From: a virus
Direction: 5' to 3' (one strand)
Virus record (IMG/VR): IMGVR_UViG_3300042935_001174
Location: 111,185 to 175,184 of that record
Length of the DNA stretch: 64,000 nucleotides
A program made the translations under genes and the position numbers. The first letter of the stretch is position 1; every line of letters starts with the position of its first letter. The notes beneath the pieces were generated by a model. That model was not told the DNA's origin. It did not search any database and saw only the letters and a list, made by a program, of their open reading frames with translations. Of the stretch, positions 9,033-18,027 are shown in pieces.

Positions 9033-10091
9033 ATGGCAAAACCATTTGACGTAAGCAAGTTCCGTAAGGAAATCACAAAAAGCATTGACGGCCTTTCAAT
9101 TGGCTTCAATGATCCCACAGATTGGATCAGCACAGGCAACTATGCCTTAAACTATCTTATCTCTGGTGACTTCAACCGCGGCATTCCGCTGGGCAAGGTA
9201 ACAGTATTTGCTGGCGACTCGGGTGCAGGCAAGAGTTATATCTGTTCGGGCAACATTGTCAAGAACGCACAAGAACAAGGTATCTTTGTAGTGCTAATCG
9301 ACAGTGAGAATGCATTGGATGAAGACTGGCTCAAAGCACTAGGTGTTGACACCAGTGATAGTAAACTGCTCAAGTTAAGTATGGCCATGATTGATGATGT
9401 TGCTAAAACAATCTCAACATTCATGAGTGACTACAAAGCCCTGCCCGATGGTGAACGTCCCAAGGTCATGTTTGTAATTGACTCATTGGGTATGTTGTTG
9501 ACTCCCACAGACGTTAACCAATTTGACGCAGGCGAAATGAAAGGTGACTTGGGTCGTAAACCCAAAGCACTCACAGCACTTGTTCGTAATTGTGTAAACA
9601 TGTTTGGTAGCTACAATGTTGGTCTGGTATGTACCAATCACACATACGCAAGTCAAGACATGTTTGATCCAGATGACAAGATCTCAGGTGGACAAGGCTT
9701 TATCTATGCCAGTTCAATTGTGGTTGCTATGAAGAAGATGAAACTCAAAGAAGATGAAGACGGCAACAAAGTATCCGAAGTAAACGGCATTCGCGCTGGT
9801 TGCAAAGTTATGAAAACACGCTATGCCAAGCCTTTTGAAGGCGTTCAGGTTAAAATCCCTTACACAACAGGCATGAGCCCTTACTCAGGTCTTACTGATT
9901 TGATTGAGAAAAAGGGTCTGCTTAAAAAAGAAGGCAACAGCCTTGTGTTTACCACCAGTGCTGGAGAGATCATCAAGAAGTTCCGTAAAGGTTGGGAACG
10001 CAACGATGACTCATGCTTGGATGTTGTGATGAAAGACTTTGGTAATCAGACAGAAACGGTAAGTACTGAAGAATCTGATCAGGGAGAATAA
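9033..10091 (+). CDS. uvsX: UvsX RecA-like recombinase
   Basis: A 352-residue RecA-family strand-exchange protein. Walker A is GDSGAGKS (61-68). A Walker B-like VMFVIDSLGML lies near 145-155, and the loop region with CTNHTYASQDMFDPDDKISGG follows the T4 UvsX pattern. The C-terminus is acidic (TEESDQGE), as in UvsX, where it modulates DNA binding. Its own consensus promoter precedes it. uvsY follows after one small gene, recreating the UvsX-UvsY-gp32 recombination set in a single locus. Confidence 0.95.
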   Translation: MAKPFDVSKFRKEITKSIDGLSIGFNDPTDWISTGNYALNYLISGDFNRGIPLGKVTVFAGDSGAGKSYICSGNIVKNAQEQGIFVVLIDSENALDEDWLKALGVDTSDSKLLKLSMAMIDDVAKTISTFMSDYKALPDGERPKVMFVIDSLGMLLTPTDVNQFDAGEMKGDLGRKPKALTALVRNCVNMFGSYNVGLVCTNHTYASQDMFDPDDKISGGQGFIYASSIVVAMKKMKLKEDEDGNKVSEVNGIRAGCKVMKTRYAKPFEGVQVKIPYTTGMSPYSGLTDLIEKKGLLKKEGNSLVFTTSAGEIIKKFRKGWERNDDSCLDVVMKDFGNQTETVSTEESDQGE

Positions 10092-10096
10092 TACAA

Positions 10097-10354
10097 ATGC
10101 ATTTAGATTTAGTAGCAGAAATTTGGAGCGAATTAAAACGCTATATTGGTACAATTGATCGCAGTGAAGCGGCAGATAGTTTTATCAATATGCTAATTGA
10201 CCACGACTATTCTCCAGAAGACATTCGAACAACATTTAAATCAGACAGCGATATTAAAAAAGCACTAGTCAACTATATTCAAAACGATTCTGAAGAACAG
10301 GATGAAGACGAAGAGTATGAAGAAGAAGAGGACTGGGACGGTGAAGATTATTAA
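10097..10354 (+). CDS. Small acidic protein between uvsX and uvsY
   Basis: An 85-residue protein. The first 60 residues are predicted helical (LVAEIWSELKRYIGTIDRSEAADSF). The last 25 are almost entirely Asp/Glu with Tyr and Trp. It starts six bases after uvsX and ends three bases before uvsY, so it belongs to the same operon. Similar small acidic proteins occur beside recombination genes in T4-like aquatic phages as I recall. The acidic tail may mimic DNA or contact the recombinase, which is inference. Confidence 0.7.
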   Translation: MHLDLVAEIWSELKRYIGTIDRSEAADSFINMLIDHDYSPEDIRTTFKSDSDIKKALVNYIQNDSEEQDEDEEYEEEEDWDGEDY

Positions 10355-10356
10355 TC

Positions 10357-10809
10357 ATGTACTATAGCAAGGTAGTAGCAAGTCTTTCGGCTATTCCGGA
10401 TTTTATTGCACATTATGAACGAGAGCTAGGCTTGGCCAAGAGAGAATGTGTAATAGGCGGACTAGTTGAAAAAAATATTAAAGAATTGCCGGGTATTACG
10501 GAACATCGTTTTAATCAGCTTCAGGAAATAGAAGCAGTACTCAATCTTCTTAATATACAATTACGCAAAATCCGTCGACGCCATTTCCAAAAATATCTGG
10601 AAGGATATGCTCGTGCATTAACATCTCGAGACGCTGAAAAATATGTAGATGGTGAGGATGAGGTTATTGATTTTGAAACTATTATCAACGAAGTGGCTCT
10701 ATTGCGTAATAAATGGCTGGGTATTATGAAAGGACTTGATACTAAACAATGGCAAATGGGCCATATTGTTAGATTACGAACGTCCGGTATGGAAGACATT
10801 CAAGTATGA
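10357..10809 (+). CDS. uvsY: UvsY-like recombination mediator
   Basis: A 150-residue basic helical protein close to the T4 UvsY length (137 aa). It has the conserved pattern LPGITEHRFNQLQEIEAVLN, IQLRKIRRRHFQKYLEGY and ALLRNKWLGIMKGLDTKQWQ, which I recognise from UvsY of marine T4-like phages. UvsY loads UvsX onto gp32-covered DNA. Position immediately downstream of uvsX supports the call. It overlaps the next gene by four bases. Confidence 0.85.
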   Translation: MYYSKVVASLSAIPDFIAHYERELGLAKRECVIGGLVEKNIKELPGITEHRFNQLQEIEAVLNLLNIQLRKIRRRHFQKYLEGYARALTSRDAEKYVDGEDEVIDFETIINEVALLRNKWLGIMKGLDTKQWQMGHIVRLRTSGMEDIQV

Positions 10810-11570
10810 ACAAAACTTATTTTATTTCTCCAGAAGAGAGTCATCAACACAGTTTGCAAACATTAAATCAGTTATATGCATATGATGACTTTATGGAAAG
10901 TATTACCACAGTAGCCGACATGGGTTGCGGACGTGGATTAGACATTGAATGGTGGGCCACCAGAACCACCAGGGATGAACGTGCTGACCCTTTAAATATT
11001 AAATGTTACGGAATTGATCAATTTGAACAATTTCCAATGGCTAGAAAATATCACAATACACAATATCAACGACAAGACTTTGAAGACCCAATTACAATAC
11101 ACAAAACAATGTTTGATGTGATTTGGTCGCATGACTCATTTCAGTATGTTATAAACCCGTTTCGAACATTGACCAACTGGAAAAAAGTCATGAATCCAAA
11201 TGCCACATTGGTCATAATCTTGCCCCAGACTACCAACATGGAATTTAATACACAGGCGTTTGATCAGTTAGATTTTCAATATTACAATTGGACAATGGTC
11301 AGCCTAATTCATACCCTGGCAGTTTCGGGATTTGATTGCAGAGATGGTTATTTTTTAAAACAGCCAGATAGTCCCTGGTTACATGCAGTTGTGTACAACA
11401 GTGATCAATCTCCAAAAAATCCAAAAACCACTACCTGGTATGAATTAGCCGAGGCAAAGTTATTGCCAGTCACGGCTGTTGATAGCATAAACAAATATGG
11501 GTACGTAAAACAACGAGACCTAACACTACCCTGGATTAACAAAGCGTTAACCTGGTTAGGTAAAGAATAA
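10806..11570 (+). CDS. Class I SAM-dependent methyltransferase
   Basis: A 254-residue protein with motif I, VADMGCGRGLDIEWW (residues 38-52), an acidic motif II position in CYGIDQFEQF, and DVIWSHDSFQYVINP as motif IV. This is the layout of SAM-binding Rossmann methyltransferases of the type acting on small molecules or sugars. It begins the glycan island and lies ten bases upstream of GDP-mannose dehydratase, so a sugar or glycan substrate is plausible. The substrate cannot be read from the sequence. Confidence 0.75.
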   Translation: MNKTYFISPEESHQHSLQTLNQLYAYDDFMESITTVADMGCGRGLDIEWWATRTTRDERADPLNIKCYGIDQFEQFPMARKYHNTQYQRQDFEDPITIHKTMFDVIWSHDSFQYVINPFRTLTNWKKVMNPNATLVIILPQTTNMEFNTQAFDQLDFQYYNWTMVSLIHTLAVSGFDCRDGYFLKQPDSPWLHAVVYNSDQSPKNPKTTTWYELAEAKLLPVTAVDSINKYGYVKQRDLTLPWINKALTWLGKE

Positions 11571-11579
11571 GAGGAACCA

Positions 11580-12557
11580 ATGAAAAAAACTGCTTTTGTT
11601 ACCGGAATGACCGGCCAGGATGGTCCGTACTTGGCAAAGTTATTGCTTGAAAAAGATTATCAAGTGTTTGGACTAGTTAAAAGATATAGCAATCCAAATC
11701 TTGACAATATTAAATGGTTAGGAATTGAAAATGATATTGAACTAGTAACTGGTGACATCACCGACGAAAACTCAATGAATCATCTGATTAGAAGTTTAAA
11801 GCCAGTGGAAATATATAATCTTGCGGCACAGAGCTTTGTTGGAATTAGTTGGGATTTGAACAAGTTAACTACAGAAGTCAATTCAATAGGCCCTCTTAAT
11901 ATCCTTAACGCAATTAAAACGCATAGTCCAAATAGTCGTTTTTATCAAGCAAGCACCAGCGAAATGTTTGGTAATGCTATAACAAACACTCAAAACGAAA
12001 CCACACCATTTACTCCTCGTAGTCCGTATGGGGTTAGTAAATTGTATAGTCACTGGATGACTGTGAACTTTCGAGAAAGCTATAGTCTCTATGCTTGCTC
12101 AGGAGTATTATTCAATCACGAAAGCCCATTACGTGGGAAAGAATTTGTTACACGCAAAGTTACAGATGCAGTGGCCCGTATTAAACTAGGATTGCAGGAA
12201 ACAATTACACTGGGTAACATTGACAGTCGTCGGGATTGGGGCTTTGCTGGAGACTTTGTTGAAGCAATGTGGCTAATGTTACAGCAAGCCGAAGCTAAAG
12301 ATTACGTTATTGCCACAGGAGAACAACATACTATTCGAGAACTATTAGATGTTGCGTTTAATTATGTCAATATTCCTGACTGGGAATCCAAAGTACTAAC
12401 TGATCCACGATTTAAAAGACCTGCTGAGTTGTATAGTCTGTGCGGGGACAGTACCAGAGCCCGCAGTTTATTAGATTGGAAACCAAAAACAACATTTAAA
12501 CAAATGATTGAAGATATGGTTAATGCAGATCTACAGAGATACCAAGTTCGGCAATAA
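11580..12557 (+). CDS. gmd: GDP-mannose 4,6-dehydratase
   Basis: A 325-residue extended short-chain dehydrogenase. The NADP-binding motif TGMTGQDGPYLAKLL is at the N-terminus. The catalytic segment STSEMFG and YGVSK (the Tyr-x3-Lys pair) are present, as are NHESPLRG and RRDWGFAGDFVEAMW, all characteristic of GMD. It converts GDP-mannose to GDP-4-keto-6-deoxymannose, the precursor of fucose, rhamnose and perosamine. No reductase or aminotransferase partner is visible here, so later steps may use host enzymes. AGAGGAACC precedes the start. Its 3' end overlaps the convergent gene by 27 bases. Confidence 0.93.
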   Translation: MKKTAFVTGMTGQDGPYLAKLLLEKDYQVFGLVKRYSNPNLDNIKWLGIENDIELVTGDITDENSMNHLIRSLKPVEIYNLAAQSFVGISWDLNKLTTEVNSIGPLNILNAIKTHSPNSRFYQASTSEMFGNAITNTQNETTPFTPRSPYGVSKLYSHWMTVNFRESYSLYACSGVLFNHESPLRGKEFVTRKVTDAVARIKLGLQETITLGNIDSRRDWGFAGDFVEAMWLMLQQAEAKDYVIATGEQHTIRELLDVAFNYVNIPDWESKVLTDPRFKRPAELYSLCGDSTRARSLLDWKPKTTFKQMIEDMVNADLQRYQVRQ

Positions 12558-13358
12558 ACGTTGAATAGGATAGCCCTTGGCAATCTCGTCCAAGGTCCAT
12601 TCAGAATGTGCTATCATATTCAACCAACTACTACGATCCGGCATTGCCGGATTTTCTATTTCTGCTAGATTAAATCCAGCAATTGGTGCAGCCAAACTGC
12701 TAGGGCCAACAAACGCAGGCACACCATTTATAATTGATTGCGGTCCAGGTCCGCTACTCCAGTTAATAACTGCCCATGCGTTTTCCAATGATTGATCAAA
12801 ATCAAAACAATCGTAGGAATTGGCAATTTTATTTGGAGAAATAGCTGTTGATATTATTTTTTGTCTTGGGTGGGATCTAATAACAATTGGACGATTTGTG
12901 TATTTTTTTAAACGACTGCACACATCATTGACCCATGTTTGTGTATCCGGTAATCCAACCCATTGTTGACTGTCCTGACGTTGTAATGCAATCACAATGT
13001 GATCACCTGAGGTTCTCCAGGGCACTGGTGTTAATCCAAGATCCAGCGTCCTTGATTCAGTTAAATCAATAAAATTATAACAAGATATTCCAGTACCGTT
13101 TAGTCCAATTTTCCATGTGTCTCCCCGACGCAACATTCCAATTTCAGCAACAATAACAGGCTTGTGCTGATATGCTTTCCATACATCTCGATTGCCTTGC
13201 ATCCGACCTGTCCATAACATCGACCATATCACAGCGACATCAGCATCATACTCGTTGTGGACCACTTGATGGCCGAGAGATTTCAGACCTTGTTCTATGG
13301 CAGCAAATACTGGTGCCGAGTTCAATGCACCAAAGTTATTAAATAGACTAAATTTCAT
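12531..13358 (-). CDS. Capsule-type glycosyltransferase-like protein, paralog A
   Basis: A 275-residue protein, one of three paralogs in the island (also 16259-17221 and 17218-18027). Shared features are a strand with VIALQRQ, WVNDVCSRLKKYTNRPIVIRSHP, WAVINWSSGPGPQSIINGVPAFV, and a C-terminal IENPAMPDRSSWLNMIAHSEW. The pattern HP...N.S.....I..G.P.FV resembles Kdo/capsule polysaccharide transferases (GT-B fold). Substrate is unknown. It is on the minus strand, converging on gmd and diverging from the FkbM methyltransferase. Confidence 0.6.
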   Translation of the reverse strand: MKFSLFNNFGALNSAPVFAAIEQGLKSLGHQVVHNEYDADVAVIWSMLWTGRMQGNRDVWKAYQHKPVIVAEIGMLRRGDTWKIGLNGTGISCYNFIDLTESRTLDLGLTPVPWRTSGDHIVIALQRQDSQQWVGLPDTQTWVNDVCSRLKKYTNRPIVIRSHPRQKIISTAISPNKIANSYDCFDFDQSLENAWAVINWSSGPGPQSIINGVPAFVGPSSLAAPIAGFNLAEIENPAMPDRSSWLNMIAHSEWTLDEIAKGYPIQRLLPNLVSL

Positions 13359-13376
13359 TTGTGTAAATAGTTATAT

Positions 13377-14024
13377 ATGTATAAAATCAATTCACTCTGG
13401 TATTCTCCCGAACCTCTTAATGGATTCTTTAGCGAGCGTTTGCAGGATGCTGTAGACGTTCATTATCAGCAACGCTACAGGTATTATGTATTTCAAAATA
13501 TTCCACGCAAAAGAACCATGATTGACATTGGCGCCAATATTGGCATATTTGCTAGACCTAGTGCAGAACATTTTGAACATGTAATATGTTTTGAACCAGT
13601 GCTTAAAAACTTCGAAGTCCTGCAAAAAAATCTAGAAAATTATAAAAATGTGGAATTGCATAACCTGGGTCTTGGCGATAGAGATCAGACAGCAATATTT
13701 GAATTACAAACTCTCAAGTGTGGGCATACCAAACAAGTGGCAGAGTTTGTGCCCAACCCAGAGTTTGAACAACACACTGGAGTGTTGACCACACTGGATC
13801 GATTCAATTTTCAATCTGTTGACTGGATCAAGATTGATGTTGAAGGTTTTGAAAATGCAGTCCTTGAAGGAAGTCGCAATACTATACGTCAGAACAGACC
13901 TTGGTTGTTAATTGAGGACAACGGCCAACGAGATCAACACAGGCAATGGCTCAATGATTTATGCGGACCATATGAATCCGCGCCAGTTAAAAGTAAGAGC
14001 AACACAATTTGGACCCCATTATGA
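13377..14024 (+). CDS. FkbM-family methyltransferase
   Basis: A 215-residue protein. Motif I is MIDIGANIGIFARP. VICFEPVLKNFEVLQKNL carries the acidic residue of motif II, and the FkbM-characteristic VDWIKIDVEGFENAVLEG follows. These enzymes O-methylate sugars and other small hydroxyl groups, which suits a glycan island. It has a four-base ATGA overlap with the next gene. The short divergent gap to paralog A (13359-13376) must hold both leaders. Confidence 0.85.
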   Translation: MYKINSLWYSPEPLNGFFSERLQDAVDVHYQQRYRYYVFQNIPRKRTMIDIGANIGIFARPSAEHFEHVICFEPVLKNFEVLQKNLENYKNVELHNLGLGDRDQTAIFELQTLKCGHTKQVAEFVPNPEFEQHTGVLTTLDRFNFQSVDWIKIDVEGFENAVLEGSRNTIRQNRPWLLIEDNGQRDQHRQWLNDLCGPYESAPVKSKSNTIWTPL

Positions 14025-14737
14025 AACATTTACCGTATGAACGACAAGGTTTTAGTCAACATGACGAAACTGGAATTATTGAATATATGTTGGCAGGAAT
14101 ATCTGACCCAAAAAAAACTTTTGTAGAGATTGGCTTTGGCGACGGAACACAAAATATGACTCTGGATTTGCTACATCAAGGGTATTGTGGTGTTGGCATA
14201 GACGGATGGGACTGGGATCCATCCGTGATCGAACGGTGGCCAGATCAATTGATTAAAATACAGAGAATGATTTCTCCAGACGATGTTGTACAATACATAC
14301 CAGAACAGTATTGGCAACCGGACTTTTTTAGCCTAGACATTGACAGTTTTGATTATGAAGTAGCGTCAGTCCTATTGCAATCAGGATTCTGCCCGGCCAC
14401 TGTGTGTTGCGAGATCAACAAGAACTTTGGTAACGACTGGGCCAGTTTTCCTTATGTTGAAAAAACAATGAAAAAAGGCACATACAATAGGAAGTTTCAT
14501 TATGGCTGTTCACTGTCAAAGTACAAAGACTTGTGGTCACAATATGGCTATGAGTTTTTTACATTTGACACAAGAGCAGTAAACGCATTTTGGTTTCACC
14601 CAGACCGAGTTGATATAAATTTAGATGTTCCTAGAAATCAAACACTTGATCAGATAGATACCTCTATTATAAAACAACAAATTTCCGATCACCAGTATTG
14701 GAACAATAAAGAAAAAGAAATTTATCAAACACTATGA
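14021..14737 (+). CDS. Methyltransferase-like protein, FkbM-related
   Basis: I chose the ATG at 14021 (ATGA overlap with the upstream stop) over an in-frame ATG at 14009. The product is 238 residues. TFVEIGFGDGTQNMTLDLL is motif I, VGIDGWDWD is the acidic motif II region, and FFSLDIDSFDYEVASVLL parallels the FkbM IDVEGxE segment, with Asp-Ser replacing Glu-Gly. It probably binds SAM. The changed motif suggests a different acceptor from its upstream neighbour. It overlaps the next gene by four bases. Confidence 0.65.
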   Translation: MKHLPYERQGFSQHDETGIIEYMLAGISDPKKTFVEIGFGDGTQNMTLDLLHQGYCGVGIDGWDWDPSVIERWPDQLIKIQRMISPDDVVQYIPEQYWQPDFFSLDIDSFDYEVASVLLQSGFCPATVCCEINKNFGNDWASFPYVEKTMKKGTYNRKFHYGCSLSKYKDLWSQYGYEFFTFDTRAVNAFWFHPDRVDINLDVPRNQTLDQIDTSIIKQQISDHQYWNNKEKEIYQTL

Positions 14738-15561
14738 AATATTCAGTACTAACAACATTCCATGCCACTGGTTATCAAAAATATGCTAGCCGCATGATTG
14801 ATACATTTTTACAAAATTGGCCTCAAGAAGTTGACCTATATGTTTACACAGAAGATTGCACTATTACCCAATCTGCACCTAACTTATATGTGAGAGACCT
14901 GCATGCTGTGAGTCCAGAGATTGTAGCATTTAAACAGCGTTGGGGCAATGATCCACGAGCCAACGGTTTAGTTGCCACAGGTCCTGTAGATCACAAAGGC
15001 AAGGCTCCTGGCCTGGGATTTAGATGGGATGCAATTCGTTTTAGTCATAAAATTTATTCTGTGTGCCACGCCGCGAAAAATACCAATGCTGATATACTGT
15101 TTTGGATGGACGCTGACATGGTATGTCATACTCCTATCACAATAGATTTTATCAACAAACAAATCACACCAGATGTAGGCCTGGCGTTTTTAGGTCGCGA
15201 AAAGAAATTTACAGAATGTGGATTGTATGCAATGAATTTAAAAAACTCAACCACACAAGAATGGCTTAAAGAATTCCAGTTGGCATACGACTCGGACCGA
15301 GTTATGACCATGGCTGAATACAACGACTGTTGGGTATTTGATGAAACACGCAAAGAAGTACAGGTAAAGCATCCGGACTGGAAACAACTAAATTGGTCCA
15401 AGGGATTGATCAAGGGCGAAGGGCACCCGTTGATTAATACACCCTGGGGAGCATATCTTGATCATCTTAAAGGCAAGCGTAAAGACGTAGGACGTAGTAA
15501 TCTTAAAGATTTGGTACGTCCTAGAAGTGAATCTTATTGGTCCTCGTCGGTACCAGTCTGA
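14734..15561 (+). CDS. Glycosyltransferase (GT-A-like, DxD)
   Basis: A 275-residue protein. The N-terminal strand YSVLTTFHATGY and the motif LFWMDADMVCH near residues 115-130 carry the metal-binding DxD of GT-A enzymes. It shares this architecture with the convergent gene at 15534-16262 (WIDADV), and the two look like distant paralogs facing each other with a 28-base tail overlap. It forms an ATGA-linked chain with the two methyltransferases upstream. Donor sugar is unknown. Confidence 0.7.
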   Translation: MKYSVLTTFHATGYQKYASRMIDTFLQNWPQEVDLYVYTEDCTITQSAPNLYVRDLHAVSPEIVAFKQRWGNDPRANGLVATGPVDHKGKAPGLGFRWDAIRFSHKIYSVCHAAKNTNADILFWMDADMVCHTPITIDFINKQITPDVGLAFLGREKKFTECGLYAMNLKNSTTQEWLKEFQLAYDSDRVMTMAEYNDCWVFDETRKEVQVKHPDWKQLNWSKGLIKGEGHPLINTPWGAYLDHLKGKRKDVGRSNLKDLVRPRSESYWSSSVPV

Positions 15562-16262
15562 CTGTAGTGTTCTTTGCTGTGTTTGGCTTTGTGATGAGTC
15601 AGATACGGGCCGAGAACAGTATGTCTCATGGGTGTTTTATAAGGTTTAGCAAAGTCAGCGCATAGATCAGTGCAGTCGGCCTTGGACAATTTGATTGCCG
15701 CACCAAATACATCATTGTCATAGAATCGTCTGAGATCTTTGTAGTCTCTTTTCTTATATCTACGAATGTATTCAGATTTAAATAATTTAAATTTTGGATG
15801 ATGCGTATTAACAGCAAACACCCCAGTTTCGGGTACTAACCAATTGCCTGGATTGCCTTGTTTATCTTCGGTATATGATACTCCCAAATACAAAGATAAA
15901 TGTGACGGATCAAGAATTTTATTCCAAAAATCCCACGGCATGGTACTTTCCGTAATTACATCTGCGTCGATCCATAATATCCACTGTTTGTCAGTGTTAT
16001 TCATGGCATGGATAAAACTATATGCCTTCTTTGCAAATCTTTTAACACTTCTATGAAAGTCTTCTTGTTGTAATGCGTAATAGTCCTTGTCTAATTGATC
16101 AAATTGAATTTGTTTAATTCTGTAATTATTAGAAAATGAAAAATCCTCAACATAACAAGTGAGTTTATAATATGGGTTCCAATGTTTCAACCAGGAGTTG
16201 ACACAGTCTTTACCAATCAAATCATAATATCGTTGATCAAAACTAGTGATAATTTCTATCAT
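15534..16262 (-). CDS. Glycosyltransferase (GT-A-like, DxD), paralog of 14734 gene
   Basis: I chose the ATG at 16262, which overlaps the upstream stop as ATGA, over an in-frame ATG at 16295. The product is 242 residues: MIEIITSFDQRYYDLIG, then QWILWIDADVITESTMPWDFW with the DxD motif, and ETGVFAVNTHHPKF, where an acceptor-loop Gly-hydrophobic-Asn is usual in this fold. It is the last gene of a five-gene minus-strand operon (19456 to 15534) in which each gene overlaps the next by one to four bases. Confidence 0.7.
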   Translation of the reverse strand: MIEIITSFDQRYYDLIGKDCVNSWLKHWNPYYKLTCYVEDFSFSNNYRIKQIQFDQLDKDYYALQQEDFHRSVKRFAKKAYSFIHAMNNTDKQWILWIDADVITESTMPWDFWNKILDPSHLSLYLGVSYTEDKQGNPGNWLVPETGVFAVNTHHPKFKLFKSEYIRRYKKRDYKDLRRFYDNDVFGAAIKLSKADCTDLCADFAKPYKTPMRHTVLGPYLTHHKAKHSKEHYSQTGTDEDQ

Positions 16263-17221
16263 TTGTTGGCCCATCTTTTCATGTGTCTCCAGCAATGCCC
16301 AGATTTAAGTTCACTATGGCTCCAGTGGAATTGACTTATGCGTTTTATCCACGACTCTCGGTCGTACATAATAGGATTTTCTATATTTGCTAGATTAATG
16401 TTGGCAATTTCTTTGCACTGACTTCGGTCCGGATCAGTAACAAACACCGGAATGCCCTGTAATGCAGATGCAACTGCAGGACTACTGTTATGATTAACCA
16501 TGGCCCAACATCGATTAAGGTCATCTTCTAATCTTTCATTGGTGCTAAAATGAACATTAAGCAATGCTCTTCCTCTACAAAGTTTTAGTAGACGCTCGCA
16601 GTATTTTTTTGCTCGTTTGTCTCCAGGGTGAGCTCTTATACGAATACTTCTTTGTGTAAACTTTCTTAATGTTGTTATGACATTTAGTGCCCAATCAACC
16701 ACATTCCATCCTGCCATACTCCAACCACCATCTCGTTGAAGACAAATCAAAATATGGTCTCCATTTTTTCGCCAGGGGCTTAGTTCAACACCAATGGCTT
16801 GTTTTATAATCTCCCATCTGATGGGATCTGGTTCATGATCGCAATACTCGCCAGTGGTTGGAAAAACTCCATCGTAGCTATAACGCAACCAGTATCCAGG
16901 ATTGGTAGTGTTTTTGTACAAAAACAAATTGCTATCTGCAATAACAGTTCTACCACCAATGGCTTTTTGACGATCAATGATTTCTTGTCTAAACGCCAGA
17001 TGAGCACCAGTTTTACCGTTCTCGTGAACCCAGCCCAATATCATTGCAACATCGGCTGGTTCGTATTGCATAGTTTCAATCACCTGTCCTTCATCCCCGA
17101 CGTTAATTACCCCGTCGATAAAATATCTTAGTGTATTTGCCTTGTTATTTTGTTTTTGCAAAGACTCAGGTGTGGGCTCTTGTTTCTTAGGCAAGGTTGC
17201 TAGATAACTTATAACTTTCAT
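16259..17221 (-). CDS. Capsule-type glycosyltransferase-like protein, paralog B
   Basis: A 320-residue protein. It shares with paralogs A and C the segments HILICLQRDGGW, VITTLRKFTQRSIRIRAHPGDK, CWAMVNHNSSPAVASALQGIPVFV and IENPIMYDRESWIKRISQFHW. The His-Pro after the RIRA strand and the N.S......Q.G.P.FV motif match the nucleotide-sugar half of GT-B capsule transferases. It is longer at the N-terminus than A and C. Four-base overlaps on both sides place it in the minus-strand operon. Confidence 0.6.
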   Translation of the reverse strand: MKVISYLATLPKKQEPTPESLQKQNNKANTLRYFIDGVINVGDEGQVIETMQYEPADVAMILGWVHENGKTGAHLAFRQEIIDRQKAIGGRTVIADSNLFLYKNTTNPGYWLRYSYDGVFPTTGEYCDHEPDPIRWEIIKQAIGVELSPWRKNGDHILICLQRDGGWSMAGWNVVDWALNVITTLRKFTQRSIRIRAHPGDKRAKKYCERLLKLCRGRALLNVHFSTNERLEDDLNRCWAMVNHNSSPAVASALQGIPVFVTDPDRSQCKEIANINLANIENPIMYDRESWIKRISQFHWSHSELKSGHCWRHMKRWANK

Positions 17222-18027
17222 TTTGTCAAAATCCTAAATGCAGTACCATCTCGTAACTCGTCTACATGAAACTGCCCATAGGCAAGATGATGTGCCCATG
17301 CATGGAGTTTATCTCTATCAGGATAGTAGGGTGTTTCAATCTTGCTGAGATCTGTGTTGCCAACCGGCATTGCCGCATTTGATGGAGCCAACACAAATGC
17401 TGGAACTCCCTGCATGACTGCTTCTGTGGCCGCAACGCTGTTAAATGTTACTAATGCATGGACATCTCTTGCCAAGATAGCAGATAATGGATTCAATTGT
17501 ACACGGTCTATTCTTTTTGGCTCACGTTGTCTGATAATAATTGGCCGGTCTGTGTATTTTTTTAAAGTTGCCACAGTTTCAATGAGCCAGGTTTCCAAAT
17601 CAATTCCATAAAACTTGCAGGGTTTTTCGTCAGGCGCCGCAACAATTATTACTTTTCCATATTTTCTTGGGTGCAATTGAATTCGAAGTTTTTTCCATCT
17701 ATCATCAGGCCTGGGAACTATTTCGTTGTGTTGAAGATCATTTTTTACAATTCTGTGCCAATTCTTCCACCCTTGCGGATTCTGATCATTTGGTTGATTA
17801 CCAAAGTAGCCGCTGTCCATGTAATAGAATGTTTTATTATCTTCCCAGCAACTGCGCATAATTTTGTGTTTTAAAATCCCACGCAGTACCACGGGCCTAT
17901 CATCAACTACTACATCATAATAATAATCAAAGTCGTCGGAGTTGGTTATTTTTCCTCCGCATCCTTGGGCAAACATATTGATATATTCATCTTTGCCGTT
18001 CTTACTAAGAAATAACCACTCGCTCAT
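17218..18027 (-). CDS. Capsule-type glycosyltransferase-like protein, paralog C
   Basis: I chose the ATG at 18027, which forms TAATG with the upstream stop, over an in-frame ATG at 18048. The product is 269 residues. It shares TVATLKKYTDRPIIIRQ, VTFNSVAATEAVMQGVPAFVLAP and IETPYYPDRDKLHAWAHHLAYGQ with paralogs A and B, but the His-Pro after the IIIR strand is replaced (RQREPKR). This copy may therefore have a different donor or be degenerate. Tandem placement with B suggests local duplication followed by divergence. Confidence 0.58.
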   Translation of the reverse strand: MSEWLFLSKNGKDEYINMFAQGCGGKITNSDDFDYYYDVVVDDRPVVLRGILKHKIMRSCWEDNKTFYYMDSGYFGNQPNDQNPQGWKNWHRIVKNDLQHNEIVPRPDDRWKKLRIQLHPRKYGKVIIVAAPDEKPCKFYGIDLETWLIETVATLKKYTDRPIIIRQREPKRIDRVQLNPLSAILARDVHALVTFNSVAATEAVMQGVPAFVLAPSNAAMPVGNTDLSKIETPYYPDRDKLHAWAHHLAYGQFHVDELRDGTAFRILTK

